64,000 nt of DNA from CAWCAL01 sp963695075 (GTDB lineage Bacteria; Actinomycetota; Acidimicrobiia; Acidimicrobiales; CAWCAL01). The notes under the pieces were generated by a model. It saw nothing but the letters and a program-made list of their open reading frames with translations, had not been told where the DNA came from and ran no database searches. Below, piece after piece: positions 33,560 to 42,775 of this stretch. The position numbers were made by a program, and so were the translations under genes. Within the stretch, counting starts at the first letter, position 1; the number at the start of each line of letters is the position of its first letter. The DNA lies in assembly GCA_963695075.1 (NCBI GenBank), contig CAVOFR010000008.1, positions 248,001-312,000 on the forward strand, given 5' to 3'.

Positions 33560-34285
33560 TCAGAGGAAGTCGATCGTGTCCAGTGGCCAGACCCGGAGAA
33601 AGGCGCGACCGACGATCGAGTCCTCGTCGATCGGCCCGAAGACGCGCCCGTCCTGGGAGTTGCCGCGGTTGTCACCCATCACCAGAACGTGGCCATCGGG
33701 AATCAGGACCGGCTCGTCCAGACCGGAGGTCCGTACGGACGCATCGAGGTAGGGCTCGACGAGCACCTGACCGTCGATCAAGACCTGCCCGGTGTCGGGA
33801 TCGGTGGAAACCGACTCTCCCGGCAACCCGATGACGCGCTTGATCAGATCCTGGGTGTCGCCGGCGACTTCATCCGGCCGCCGGAACACGACGAGATCGC
33901 CCCGGTTCACGTCGTGGGCGGAATAGCTCAGCTTGTTGACCAACACCCGATCATCGATCTGGAGCGTGGGTTCCATCGACGACGAAGGGATGTAGAACGC
34001 CTGGAACAGGAAGATCTTGAGCAACAGCGCCACACCGATCGCGCCGAGGATGACCGAGATCCACTCGACCGCGGCTCTGACCCGATGCGCCTGCTCGGCT
34101 GACTCCTCGTCGTCGATCTCACCTTCGGGTTCATCGAGGACGCTGCGAAGCTCCTCATCGGTGATCTCGTCGTGATCCTCGGCGAGGACGGTGGCCGAAT
34201 CCGGTCGGCCGAGCTCGAAAAGCTCGTCGGTCTGGGAATCGGCGGGGTCGGTACCGCTCGCGGCTTCGCCGCCGTCAGAGGACAC
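33560..34285 (-). CDS. lepB: Signal peptidase I (LepB)
   Basis: The 241-residue membrane serine protease has a long acidic cytoplasmic N terminus (about 70 residues, e.g. DEITDEELRSVLDEPEGEID). One membrane helix follows (ISVILGAIGVALLLKIFLFQ), then the catalytic Ser103 in PSSSMEPTL and Lys149 in DLIKRVIGLPGE. The later MGDNRGNSQDGRVFG motif is diagnostic. It removes signal peptides from exported proteins, which include several in this window. It lies between pafC and the divergent zinc-ribbon/GDPD pair, on the same strand as the tat and paf genes. Confidence 0.94.
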   Translation of the reverse strand: MSSDGGEAASGTDPADSQTDELFELGRPDSATVLAEDHDEITDEELRSVLDEPEGEIDDEESAEQAHRVRAAVEWISVILGAIGVALLLKIFLFQAFYIPSSSMEPTLQIDDRVLVNKLSYSAHDVNRGDLVVFRRPDEVAGDTQDLIKRVIGLPGESVSTDPDTGQVLIDGQVLVEPYLDASVRTSGLDEPVLIPDGHVLVMGDNRGNSQDGRVFGPIDEDSIVGRAFLRVWPLDTIDFL

Positions 34286-34330
34286 GGATTGCAGGCTACT
34301 CGGGCCGGAGTGCGCTCAGGTGGCGACGGA

Positions 34331-35272
34331 TCATCGGTAGCGGGCGAGAACACGGTCCGCTGCGCGCCTGCCGATCGTCACTTCGAGCGGCGGATCGACG
34401 GACCGCACACTGGCGGCAGGACCGAGTTGGAGTAGCAGCCGTTCGAGCCAGGCCACGGCAGAAACCGGGAGGGTGATGATCATGGCGCCGTCATCGGATC
34501 GGCTGACCTCGTCGGTCGGATACTGATCGGCCAGCCAGTCGTGTCCGGGGGCCACTTCGAGGACGACCCTTGGGAGCCCGTCCGGTGAGGCGAACACCGT
34601 CGGTTCGGGCTGACCGGCGGGAGCTTCGAATGTGCCATCGAGCAGGTCGAGCCGGGTGATCCGATCGACGCGGAAGGTGCGTTCGGCTCCGGCCCGGTGG
34701 CACCAGCCGCTGAGGTACCACTGGCCGCGGTCGGCCCGGATCGCGTAGGGATCGATGGTGCGAACGCTTTGCTCGTCGCGTCCGTACGCGTAGTACTCGA
34801 TCTCGATCGATCGGTGATCGGTGACGGCGGTCCGCAGGTCGGTCAGCGTGTCGGCCGGAGCGTCGCCCAGGTCGATGTCGACGGTGGTTCGATCGAGACC
34901 GAGCACGATGGCGAGCTTGTCGAGGCCACGGGCCAGCGGTCCGTCGGGATCGCTCCCGGGGATGGCGAGCATCGAGGTTCCGGCCGCCACCAGGGCCAGG
35001 GCCTGTTCGGGCGTGAGCGAGAGGGGGCGGGCGAAGTAGTCGGCGTAGTCGATCGAGACGCTGTCGTCTTCGATCCGGACCTCGATGAGCTGGTCGGGCG
35101 TGAACGGATGCACGCCGACCAGGAAGACGGTGTCGAGGTCGGCCAGCAACTCGTCCCGGGTGAGATCGAAACGTTGGCATATCTCATCGATGGCGACGGC
35201 GTCCTGGCCGGCCACCCACGGCACGATTGCCAGTAGGCGGCCCAGACTCTCGGCGGCGGTGAGGCGACTCAT
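34331..35272 (-). CDS. pafC: WYL-domain regulator PafC
   Basis: The 313-residue protein has an N-terminal winged-helix segment (LLAIVPWVAGQDAVAIDEIC) and a central WYL domain (SIEIEYYAYGRDEQSVRTID and RADRGQWYLSGWCHR). A C-terminal WCX-like extension follows (ITLPVSAVAWLERLLLQLG). PafB and PafC form a heterodimer that activates the LexA/RecA-independent DNA-damage response in mycobacteria. The ATG overlaps the pafB stop by four bases, ensuring coupled synthesis. It sits at the 3' end of pafA-pafB-pafC. Confidence 0.9.
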   Translation of the reverse strand: MSRLTAAESLGRLLAIVPWVAGQDAVAIDEICQRFDLTRDELLADLDTVFLVGVHPFTPDQLIEVRIEDDSVSIDYADYFARPLSLTPEQALALVAAGTSMLAIPGSDPDGPLARGLDKLAIVLGLDRTTVDIDLGDAPADTLTDLRTAVTDHRSIEIEYYAYGRDEQSVRTIDPYAIRADRGQWYLSGWCHRAGAERTFRVDRITRLDLLDGTFEAPAGQPEPTVFASPDGLPRVVLEVAPGHDWLADQYPTDEVSRSDDGAMIITLPVSAVAWLERLLLQLGPAASVRSVDPPLEVTIGRRAADRVLARYR

Positions 35273-36186
35273 CGTGCGGTTCCGATGGACTCGAGCCAGG
35301 CGACCATGTCCTCGCGGGATTCGGCCGGAGCCCGGATCTCGGCGTGGTCGAGGAACCCGAGGGCGAACGACCGGAAGGCTTCGTGGTTGCGGACCGGAAC
35401 CGAAAAGACCGTGGTGGAGCCCGGCCCCGGAGCGCTCGCCGCTTCATCGCCGAGGTTGCGGGCCGCGAACGGCACGTGGGCGGCGTCGACCATGAGCTCG
35501 ACCGTGGTGGCGGGGCCGGATCCGAGCTCCCATGGTCGGGTGGTCGTGCGGTGGTCGTCGACCTGCCTCGTCGCGGATCCGGGTTGACCGAGCTCGAGCT
35601 CCGACTCGATCCGGTCGAGTCGAAACAGGCGGGTCCCATCGCGGCTGTGGTCGTGGGCGGTCAGATACCATCGCCCGCGCTCGTAGCCCAGTCGCGCCGG
35701 GTCCACGGTCCGGCGGTGGCCCCGGTAGTCGAAGTGCGCCTGACGTCGACCGCGTATCGCCTCGAACAGGGTGGCCAGGTGCGGGTCGACGGGCAGGGCC
35801 GCTACCGGAGTTTCGGCGTCGTGGCCCACCACGCCGCCGAGCTTCCAGAGAGCCTCGCTGTCCTGGCCCCCGTCGATGGTGATGGCCGATGCGGCCAGAT
35901 GCAGCGCCGCCAGCTCGTCGGCGGTGAGGCCCGCGTCGGGCAGGTAGTACTCATCGCGCGGAATGCGGTAGCCGTCGACTCGATGCCCACCCCGCTCGAT
36001 GGGGTCCAGCGAAATCGGAATCCCCATCTCTCGAAGGTCGTCCTTGTCGCGCTCGAAGGCTCGCCGGAAGCTCGCCTTGGCCTCGGGATACCCGGGGACG
36101 CGGCGACGGATCTCGTCAGCCGAGAGCGGGCGACTCGTCTCGAGGAGGGCCGCAGTCAGGTTGAGCAGGCGCTCGAGCTTGGACAC
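35269..36186 (-). CDS. pafB: WYL-domain regulator PafB
   Basis: The 305-residue protein begins with a helix-turn-helix (KLERLLNLTAALLETSRPLS) followed by a second helical segment (FRRAFERDKDDLREMGIPIS). The WYL domain is clear (QAHFDYRGHRRTVDPARLGY and ERGRWYLTAHDHSRDGTRLF), and a WCX-type C terminus ends the protein. It is the DNA-binding partner of PafC in the mitomycin-responsive PafBC activator. It begins four bases after the pafA stop and overlaps pafC by four bases. Confidence 0.9.
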   Translation of the reverse strand: MSKLERLLNLTAALLETSRPLSADEIRRRVPGYPEAKASFRRAFERDKDDLREMGIPISLDPIERGGHRVDGYRIPRDEYYLPDAGLTADELAALHLAASAITIDGGQDSEALWKLGGVVGHDAETPVAALPVDPHLATLFEAIRGRRQAHFDYRGHRRTVDPARLGYERGRWYLTAHDHSRDGTRLFRLDRIESELELGQPGSATRQVDDHRTTTRPWELGSGPATTVELMVDAAHVPFAARNLGDEAASAPGPGSTTVFSVPVRNHEAFRSFALGFLDHAEIRAPAESREDMVAWLESIGTAR

Positions 36187-36190
36187 GGGA

Positions 36191-37549
36191 TCAGAGCGAT
36201 GCGATGAGCTTCTCGACGCGCTCGTCGTGGGCCCGGAACGGGTCCTTGCACAACACTGTGCGTTGAGCCTGGTCGTTCAGCTTCAGGTGGACCCAGTCGA
36301 CGGTGTAGTCGCGTTTGCGTTCCTTGGCCCGTCGGATGAATTCGCCTCGCAGACGAGCCCGCGTCGTCTGAGGTGGTGCCTCGACCGCTGTGCTGATGTC
36401 GGCGTCGTCGCAGATTCGTTCGACCAGGCCCCTGGCCTGCATGCGGTAGAAGACGCTTCGGTCCCGGCTGAGATCGTGATACTGGAGGTCGAGCAGCGCG
36501 ACCCGAGGGTCGGCGAGCTCGAGTCCGTGGCGCTCTCGGTAGGCTTCGACGAGCTTGTACTTGGTCACCCAGTCGCACTCCCGGTCGAGGGTGAAGGGGT
36601 CCTTCTCGAGTCCGGTCAGGCAGTGCTCCCACATGTCGAGGGCCCGCTGTTCGAGTGGGTCGAGATCGTTGGTCTGGGCGAAGCGAAGGGCACGGTCGAG
36701 GTACTCCGACTGGATCTCGAGGGCCGTGGCCTCGCGGCCGTTGGCCAGCCGGACCCTTCGGCTCAAGGTCAGGTCGTGGCTGATCTCGCGGATGGCTCGG
36801 ATGGGGTTCTCGAGGGTCATGTCGCGCAGTACGACGTTGGGACTCTCGAGCATGCGGAGCAGGAGTGAGCACGCTCCGACCTTGAGGAAGGTGGCGTACT
36901 CGTTCATGTTGGAGTCGCCCACGATGACGTGGAGTCGTCGATACCGTTCGGCGTCGGCATGGGGCTCGTCGCGGGTGTTGATGATGGGACGCGATCGGGT
37001 CGTGGCGCTCGACACCCCTTCCCATATGTGCTCGGCCCGCTGGCTGAGACAGAACAGGGCGCCGCGGGCGGTCTGTAGCACCTTGCCCGCACCGGCGTAG
37101 ATCTGCCGGCTGACCAGGAAGGGGATGAGGACCTCGGCATAGTGCGAGAAGTCGTCCTGGCGGGTTGTGAGGTAGTTCTCGTGGCAGCCGTACGAGTTGC
37201 CGGCGGAGTCGGTGTTGTTCTTGAACAGGTAGATGACGCCGCGGATCCCCTCGTCGCGGAGTCGCTGTTCGGCGCTGACGAGGAGCTGCTCGAGGATGCG
37301 CTCCCCCGCTTTGTCGTGGACGACCAGGTCGTAGATCGAATCGCACTCGGGCGTGGCGTATTCGGGATGCGAGCCCACGTCGAGGTAAAGCCGGGCGCCG
37401 TTGGCCAGGAACACGTTGGACGAGCGACCCCAGGACACGACCCGGCGGAACAGGTAGCGCGCGACCTCGTCGGGACTGAGCCGGCGCTGCCCGCGCAGCG
37501 TGCAGGTGACGCCGTACTCGTTCTCGAGGCCGAAGATCCTCCGCTGCAT
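36191..37549 (-). CDS. pafA: Pup--protein ligase PafA
   Basis: From the ATG at 37549 (MQRRIFGLENEYGV) the protein has 452 residues, the same length as the mycobacterial enzyme. It belongs to the glutamine-synthetase-like carboxylate-amine ligases. Visible features are the N-terminal Glu strand (GLENEYGVTCT), the catalytic Asp in LDVGSHPEYATPE, the CHENYL metal-site segment and NTRDEPHAD for nucleotide binding. It joins the C-terminal glutamate of Pup to target lysines. Another ATG lies three codons upstream (37558). The order pafA-pafB-pafC is conserved across actinobacteria. Confidence 0.95.
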   Translation of the reverse strand: MQRRIFGLENEYGVTCTLRGQRRLSPDEVARYLFRRVVSWGRSSNVFLANGARLYLDVGSHPEYATPECDSIYDLVVHDKAGERILEQLLVSAEQRLRDEGIRGVIYLFKNNTDSAGNSYGCHENYLTTRQDDFSHYAEVLIPFLVSRQIYAGAGKVLQTARGALFCLSQRAEHIWEGVSSATTRSRPIINTRDEPHADAERYRRLHVIVGDSNMNEYATFLKVGACSLLLRMLESPNVVLRDMTLENPIRAIREISHDLTLSRRVRLANGREATALEIQSEYLDRALRFAQTNDLDPLEQRALDMWEHCLTGLEKDPFTLDRECDWVTKYKLVEAYRERHGLELADPRVALLDLQYHDLSRDRSVFYRMQARGLVERICDDADISTAVEAPPQTTRARLRGEFIRRAKERKRDYTVDWVHLKLNDQAQRTVLCKDPFRAHDERVEKLIASL

Positions 37550-37664
37550 CGTGGCCATCGTAGAGAAGGCGGGGTCAAAAGGCGCGGCTTGGTCGCCAAT
37601 GGGGGCTCCCATGCTGTTTTCGCGTCGGGATGAGACGAGGCCGGGTGCCCGATACCGTTGTGCC

Positions 37665-38006
37665 GTGTCAGTGAGCCGGATGGTGCATCTCGCGACGATG
37701 AGCTCGGGATTCGAGGCCCAGCTCCTCGTGGCCCGGCTCGGGGCCGAAGGGGTGGTATGGCAGCTCCAGGGGCCGGTCGGTGGTCCGCTACCGCTCAGCG
37801 ACGTGAGCGTGCTGGTCGGCGAGGATGATCTGGTCCTGGCCCGTGAGATCCTGCATCTCGGCGATCAGGCGGAGGACCTCGTCGGGCCGGATCGGATCGG
37901 CTATCCCGTCGAGCGGTCCGGTCGTAGCCGTGGTGTGTCCGTCGCTCTCGTCGTCGGTGTGGTGATCCTGACCGTTTCCCGCACGATCGGCATGCACCTG
38001 ATCTGA
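37665..38006 (+). CDS. Small DUF2007-like protein with C-terminal membrane helix
   Basis: The 113-residue protein has an N-terminal alpha/beta segment (MVHLATMSSGFEAQLLVARL, VSVLVGEDDLVLAREIL) like the DUF2007/putative signal-transducing small domain, which is PII-like in fold. It ends in a membrane helix (SVALVVGVVILTVSRTIGM). The starting codon is uncertain: GTG at 37665 or 37671, or ATG at 37680. It is the only plus-strand gene inside the proteasome neighbourhood, lying between pafA and prcA and transcribed against both. The function is unknown. Confidence 0.6.
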   Translation: MSVSRMVHLATMSSGFEAQLLVARLGAEGVVWQLQGPVGGPLPLSDVSVLVGEDDLVLAREILHLGDQAEDLVGPDRIGYPVERSGRSRGVSVALVVGVVILTVSRTIGMHLI

Positions 38007-38036
38007 GGATCGCGCCGGCCTGCTCTCCTTACCGAC

Positions 38037-38717
38037 TCACTCGGTGAGGGCCGCCGTGAGGTCGTCACCCTCGATGCGCCGGAACGCTCGACGGTGGCCG
38101 TTGCGCTCCAGGATCGCCACTTCGAGGTCGTCGGGCACGAGGGACCGGTCCGGTCCGGACAAGGCCGCCACGGCGGCCTTGATGGCCGCGGCCGTGGTCA
38201 GGTCGGGCTGCCAGGAGTCCTCCAGGCGGCCGGCGATGGACTCGGCGTCACCACCCAGGACCGAGAACCTGCTCTCGTCCATGACCGTGCCGTCGTAGAT
38301 GATGTGGTACAGCTGGTCGGCCCCGCCGTCGTGGCCGATCTCGGCCACCAGGATCTCGACCTCCATCGGCTTCATCTCGTGCGTGAAGACCTCCCCCAGG
38401 ATCTGGGCGTACTGATTTGCCAGGCTCCGAGCATCGACGTCTTCGCGGCTGAAGGCGTAGCCCTTGAGGTCGGCCGCCCGCACCCCAGCGATGCGCAGCT
38501 GGTTGAACTCGTTGTAGCGGCCGACGCCGCCGAACGCGATCCGGTCGTAGATCTCGCTCACCTTGCGGAGGGTGTTGGAGGGGTTCTCGGCGCAGATCAC
38601 GATCCCGTCGGCGGCCTCGAGCGCGGTGAGCGCCCGACCTCGGGCGATGCCCTTGCGGGCGTAGTCGGCCCGATCCTTCATGACCTGTTCGGGAGCGACG
38701 TAGAAGGGCATGTTCAT
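38037..38717 (-). CDS. prcA: 20S proteasome alpha subunit PrcA
   Basis: The 226-residue protein is a proteasome alpha subunit. It has the N-terminal gate region (FYVAPEQVMKDRADYARKGI), the characteristic RGRALTALEAADGIVICAEN strand pair, and SEIYDRIAFGGVGRYNEF. It lacks an N-terminal catalytic Thr, as expected. Seven copies form the outer ring that gates entry to the chamber and docks Arc/Mpa. The ATG overlaps the prcB stop by four bases, so both subunits are made together. The length is close to other actinobacterial PrcA, minus the usual longer C-terminal tail. Confidence 0.95.
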   Translation of the reverse strand: MNMPFYVAPEQVMKDRADYARKGIARGRALTALEAADGIVICAENPSNTLRKVSEIYDRIAFGGVGRYNEFNQLRIAGVRAADLKGYAFSREDVDARSLANQYAQILGEVFTHEMKPMEVEILVAEIGHDGGADQLYHIIYDGTVMDESRFSVLGGDAESIAGRLEDSWQPDLTTAAAIKAAVAALSGPDRSLVPDDLEVAILERNGHRRAFRRIEGDDLTAALTE

Positions 38718-39505
38718 GACTGATCATCCCCTCCGAAGAGCCGGTCGAGGACCGTCTGGGAGCGTCCGGCGAGCTCGTCGTCATCGACCCGGCCGAAGCC
38801 GTCGCCGGTGATGGTGGCCACCACGGGGTAGATCCCTCGGGCGGCGTCGGGTCCACCGGTGGCGGTGTCCTCGTCGGCTGCCTGATAGATGGCGGTGAGG
38901 GCGAGGTCGAGGGCGTCGTCCCGGCTGGCGTCGAGTCGGAATCCGAGCTTGAGCACGGTGCCGGCGTGGAGACTGCCCGATCCGGACGTGGCGTAGTCGA
39001 TCTCCTCGTACCTACCGCCGGTGATGTCGTACTGGAAGAGGCGTCCGGATTCGCGGCGCGTGTCGTAGCCGGCGAACAGGGGCACGACGACCAGGCCCTG
39101 CATCGCGGCCGGCAGGTGGTTGCGCACCATCTGGCCCAACTGGTTGGCTTTCCCCTCGAGGCTGAGCTGGGTCCCTTCGACCTTTTCATAGTGCTCGAGC
39201 TGTAGTTGGAACAGCTTCACCATCTCCATGGCGGGTCCGGCTGCGCCGGCTATCGCCACGCCGCTGAAGTGATCGGCGGGGAACACCTTCTCGATCCGGC
39301 GATGGCTGATCAGGTTGCCCGAGGTGGCCCTGCGGTCACCGGCCATGACGACGCCGTCGCCGTAGCGGAGGGCGAGCACGGTGGTGCCGTGCATGATGTC
39401 CAGCTCGGAGGTGCCCTGACCGATCGGGGCCGGCGTCGATCGGCGGACCAGCGACGCGAAGTCCGGGCCGGGGTCTTCGGCCGGGGGGAACTGAGGCATG
39501 TTCAC
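38714..39505 (-). CDS. prcB: 20S proteasome beta subunit PrcB
   Basis: The 263-residue precursor carries a ~40-residue propeptide ending DIMHG, after which Thr41 (TTVLALRYGDGVVMAGDRRA) becomes the N-terminal catalytic threonine. The Asp/Arg-Lys active-site partners of the Ntn fold are visible around GDRRATSGNLI and RIEKVFPADHF. Seven copies form each inner ring. The gene is translationally coupled to prcA downstream. Upstream, instead of pup, lie two exported-protein genes; pup is 3.3 kb away on the same strand. Confidence 0.95.
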   Translation of the reverse strand: MNMPQFPPAEDPGPDFASLVRRSTPAPIGQGTSELDIMHGTTVLALRYGDGVVMAGDRRATSGNLISHRRIEKVFPADHFSGVAIAGAAGPAMEMVKLFQLQLEHYEKVEGTQLSLEGKANQLGQMVRNHLPAAMQGLVVVPLFAGYDTRRESGRLFQYDITGGRYEEIDYATSGSGSLHAGTVLKLGFRLDASRDDALDLALTAIYQAADEDTATGGPDAARGIYPVVATITGDGFGRVDDDELAGRSQTVLDRLFGGDDQS

Positions 39506-39568
39506 GGCGTGGAGGTTATCGGCCGGGCTGGCCGTCCGTGGCCGAGTCGCGAACCGAGGGGCGCCGAG

Positions 39569-41218
39569 TCATCGAATGGTGCTGCAGCCGAGGGTCCTGT
39601 GGGGTCCGGCCGCGTTGTTGATGGCGTAGATGCAGAGTCTGGCGCCGGGTCGGGCCGCGACGTTGAGTCGGAAGCCGTGGTAGGGGCCCTTGTGGTGGGC
39701 GCGGTCGACGTCGCGTCGGCTGATGTCGGCTCGGGTGCCGGAGACGTAGGTCCCGTTCACGTAGGCGCGGACGCGGATGCTGGAGCTGGTGTCGGGGTCG
39801 ACGGTCCAGCCTCGCACCGCGGCGACACCATTGGTCGAAGGCGAGACGGCCTCGACCGAACCGAACGGCACACCGGCTCGCGGCGGCGGGGCGGTCCGTG
39901 CCGTCCCGGCAACAGTGCTGCAATGGAGGGTCCTGTGGGGTCCGGCCGCGTTGTTGATGGCGTAGATGCAGAGTCTGGCGCCGGGTCGGGCCGCGACGTT
40001 GAGTTGGAAGCCGTGGTAGGGGCCCTTGTGGTGGGCGCGGTCGACGTCGCGTCGGCTGATGTCGGCTCGGGTGCCGGAGACGTAGGTCCCGTTCACGTAG
40101 GCGCGGACGCGGATGCTGGAGCTGGTGTCGGGGTCGACGGTCCAGCCTCGCACCGCGGCGACACCATTGGTCGAAGGCGAGACGGCCTCGACCGAACCGA
40201 ACGGCACACCGGCTCGCGGCGGCGGGGCGGTCCGTGCCGTCCCGGCAACAGTGCTGCAATGGAGGGTCCTGTGGGGTCCGGCCGCGTTGTTGATGGCGTA
40301 GATGCAGAGTCTGGCGCCGGGTCGGGCCGCGACGTTGAGTTGGAAGCCGTGGTAGGGGCCCTTGTGGTGGGCGCGGTCGACGTCGCGTCGGCTGATGTCG
40401 GCTCGGGTGCCGGAGACGTAGGTCCCGTTCACGTAGGCGCGGACGCGGATGCTGGAGCTGGTGTCGGGGTCGACGGTCCAGCCTCGCACCGCGGCGACAC
40501 CATTGGTCGAAGGCGAGACGGCCTCGACCGAACCGAACGGCACACCGGCTGCGGTCCCCCCACCGCATTGCGGAACCGAGCGGAAGTCGAAGCGGTCGTG
40601 GTTGCGGGCGAGCCACTCCGACACGGCCTGAACCGTCTTGAATCGGCGGGTTGAGCCGTCGTGCATCAGGGCCACCGATCCGTGCCTGCTGTAGTCGAGC
40701 GAGCGCTGGATGGATCCGACCGTGGCCGACGATCGCCAGTCGTTCGTGTCGATGTCCCACAAGACCTCGCTCATCCCCCGGCCGGCACCGACCGAGCGGA
40801 CGCGGGCGTTGGTGGCACCGTACGGCGGCCTGTAGCACGTGACCTTCCCGTTCACGCCGGCCGCTCGGAGGTGGGCCTGCATGCGGTCGAATTCCCATCC
40901 GATCGCCGAATCGGAGAGGCTCGGAAGCGATCGGTGGCTGTACGTGTGGTTGCCCACCGCGTGACCGTGGGCGGCGACGTAGCGGGCTGCGGCCGGTTCG
41001 GCCTGGACGCGGACTCCCATCATGAAGAATGTGCCCGTGGCGCCGTAGCGGTCCAGGAGATCGACGATTCGCCGCGTGTTGCCCTGGTTGTCCGGTCCGT
41101 CGTCGAACGTCAGATAGACGACCGGTTTGCCCCCTGCCTCGGCCGGTGCCACCGGCACCAGGACCATGACCGCGATGATGACGAGCGCGGTCGCCAGAAC
41201 TCTCGGGGTCTTCCCCAT
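39569..41218 (-). CDS. Secreted polysaccharide deacetylase with three C-terminal repeats
   Basis: The 549-residue precursor has a signal peptide (VLATALVIIAVMVLVPVAPAEA). A NodB domain (residues ~30-220) has all five motifs: TFDDGPD, HTYSH, RPPYGA, DIDTNDW and LMHDG. It should remove acetyl groups from a glycan such as peptidoglycan or chitin-like polymer outside the cell. Three repeats of 112 residues follow (VRGWTVDPDTSSSIRVRAYV, ending CIYAINNAAGPHRTL), almost identical to each other. This GW-x-DPD-type beta domain is familiar from actinobacterial surface and cell-wall enzymes. The gene lies between the DUF839 gene and prcB. Confidence 0.88.
   Translation of the reverse strand: MGKTPRVLATALVIIAVMVLVPVAPAEAGGKPVVYLTFDDGPDNQGNTRRIVDLLDRYGATGTFFMMGVRVQAEPAAARYVAAHGHAVGNHTYSHRSLPSLSDSAIGWEFDRMQAHLRAAGVNGKVTCYRPPYGATNARVRSVGAGRGMSEVLWDIDTNDWRSSATVGSIQRSLDYSRHGSVALMHDGSTRRFKTVQAVSEWLARNHDRFDFRSVPQCGGGTAAGVPFGSVEAVSPSTNGVAAVRGWTVDPDTSSSIRVRAYVNGTYVSGTRADISRRDVDRAHHKGPYHGFQLNVAARPGARLCIYAINNAAGPHRTLHCSTVAGTARTAPPPRAGVPFGSVEAVSPSTNGVAAVRGWTVDPDTSSSIRVRAYVNGTYVSGTRADISRRDVDRAHHKGPYHGFQLNVAARPGARLCIYAINNAAGPHRTLHCSTVAGTARTAPPPRAGVPFGSVEAVSPSTNGVAAVRGWTVDPDTSSSIRVRAYVNGTYVSGTRADISRRDVDRAHHKGPYHGFRLNVAARPGARLCIYAINNAAGPHRTLGCSTIR
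39579..40550 (-). repeat. Three tandem 336-bp direct repeats inside the deacetylase gene
   Basis: Units start at 39579, 39915 and 40251; the last is complete except for its upstream linker and ends at 40550. The two inner units are identical over the compared stretch and the outer (39579) unit differs at only a few bases (for example gcagccg versus gcaatgg). The unit is 112 codons, so gain or loss keeps the frame. The near identity means recent duplication or ongoing homogenisation. Confidence 0.96.
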
Positions 41219-41343
41219 CTCTGCCGTCCCTCCGCCATACCCACCGTCGGCTCCGCCTGAGCCCGCCTCGTGAGACGAGATCAGGGTGTCAGGTGGGCCT
41301 CGACGGTGTCATGGGTCGTCCGGCTCAAGCCGAACGCCGGCGG

Positions 41344-42768
41344 TCAGGAAGCCGAGTCAGCGGGGTCGTCGTCCTGATCTGTGCTCCGCCGCGAACGTAC
41401 GGCCCAGGTACCGGCCGCGGCGGCTGCTGCGAGGGCGACGGCACCGCCGATGAGAAGGCCGTCGCCGCCGTCGTCGGAGCTGTCGCCGACCGCTTCGAGG
41501 GCGGTGGTCGTCGGAGCGGCGGGGGCGGTCGTCGTCGTCGTGCCGGTGGTGGGCACCGATGGGGCCGATCCCGAACCCGCGTGGCGGAAAGGCCCGGTCA
41601 CCTCGTAGGTGATGCCCTCGGCGAGGGAGATCGCCGACTGGGAGCTGAAGTACAGCCGGTCACCGGCCGGGTTGAAGGACGGTCCCACGAGCTCGCTGTC
41701 CTGGCCCGTCACCTCGAGGAACGGCGACACGGTGCCGTCCTCGGTGACCACGACCAGTGAGATCGGGTCGGTGGCGCGCAGGTCCTCGGCGACGAAGAGG
41801 TCGCCGGCGCCGTCTCCGGTGAGGTTGTCGAGGCCCCGGAGCGGTGGGTCGTCGCCCCAGGAGGGACCGTCGTAGAGCACGCTGAGGCTCGCGGTTCCGA
41901 GGTCGAGGGCGTGAACCCGGCCGTCGAACTTGGTGGTGAAGAACACGATGTCGTTCTCGATCCAGACGCCCTCGCCCCCGGCGAACGGGGTGGCCTCGGG
42001 GATCTGCGCCCGGCAGTTGGCCTCGGCCGCGGTGGCATCGGGGACGGCGAGCCACGTGACGCTGCCGTCGTCGGCGACCACGGCCGCTTCGAGCAGACCG
42101 CCGGCGAGCTCGGGGTAGGCGTCGGGTGTGAATCGGTAGAGCAATCCGTCGGGCTGGTCCTCGGTGAGGTAGAGCTGCTCGCGGGTGGGATCGACCGCCA
42201 CCGCTTCGTGCTGGAAGAGGCCTAGGGCGGGCAACGGCCGAGCCTGGTCCTCACCGGTCGGGTCGCATTCCCAGACGCGCCCGGCTCGGGTGTCGACACC
42301 CTCCGGTAGGGGTTCGCCCAGTTCGAACTCGTACTCCTCGCAGGACAGCCACGTACCCCAGGGCGTCGCGCCGCCGGCGCAGTTGCGGAGGGTGTCGTCG
42401 AGGATCCGGTAGTTGTCGACGATGGTGCCATCGGCAGCGAAGGTGACGGCGCTCGCTCCCCCGGCTCCCGGTGTGATGTCCTCGCTGTTGGAAACGTAGA
42501 TCCACCCGCCACCCGGGGTGGAGAAGGTCGCTCCTCCGTCGGGGAAGGTGTGCCAGGGCTGGTTCGAGGCACCGAGGATGTCGCCGGTCTTGGCCACGAT
42601 ACGGCTGGTGAACCCCTCGGGGAGGATGATGCCGTTCGCATCGGCCGTCCGGCCCTCGAGCGGACCGTACGGGGTCTTGGCCTGGGCGATCGCGCCCCGC
42701 GGCACCAGCGCCGTGGCAGATGCGGCCAGCGACCCGACCAGGAATCGCCGGCGATCCAGCGCTCTCAT
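41344..42768 (-). CDS. DUF839/PhoX-like Tat-exported protein with C-terminal anchor
   Basis: The 474-residue protein begins MRALDRRRFLVGSLAASATA, a clear twin-arginine signal. The body (residues ~35-410) is a beta-propeller-like DUF839/PhoX region with segments such as GWIYVSNSEDITPGAGGASA, TWLSCEEYEFELGEPLP, LFQHEAVAVDPTREQLYLTE and GVWIENDIVFFTTKFDG. A Thr/Pro-rich linker and a membrane helix (LLIGGAVALAAAAAAGTWAV) anchor it to the membrane. PhoX proteins are calcium/iron-dependent alkaline phosphatases, but many DUF839 relatives are untested. I chose the ATG at 42768 rather than a GTG at 42786 that overlaps pup. Confidence 0.85.
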   Translation of the reverse strand: MRALDRRRFLVGSLAASATALVPRGAIAQAKTPYGPLEGRTADANGIILPEGFTSRIVAKTGDILGASNQPWHTFPDGGATFSTPGGGWIYVSNSEDITPGAGGASAVTFAADGTIVDNYRILDDTLRNCAGGATPWGTWLSCEEYEFELGEPLPEGVDTRAGRVWECDPTGEDQARPLPALGLFQHEAVAVDPTREQLYLTEDQPDGLLYRFTPDAYPELAGGLLEAAVVADDGSVTWLAVPDATAAEANCRAQIPEATPFAGGEGVWIENDIVFFTTKFDGRVHALDLGTASLSVLYDGPSWGDDPPLRGLDNLTGDGAGDLFVAEDLRATDPISLVVVTEDGTVSPFLEVTGQDSELVGPSFNPAGDRLYFSSQSAISLAEGITYEVTGPFRHAGSGSAPSVPTTGTTTTTAPAAPTTTALEAVGDSSDDGGDGLLIGGAVALAAAAAAGTWAVRSRRSTDQDDDPADSAS

Positions 42769-42775
42769 GGTGGCG

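Noticed and set aside
39516..40898. Long repetitive Arg/Pro-rich frames on either strand over the deacetylase repeats
   Set aside because: They mirror the 336-bp repeats of the real deacetylase gene and carry no independent start or ribosome-binding site.
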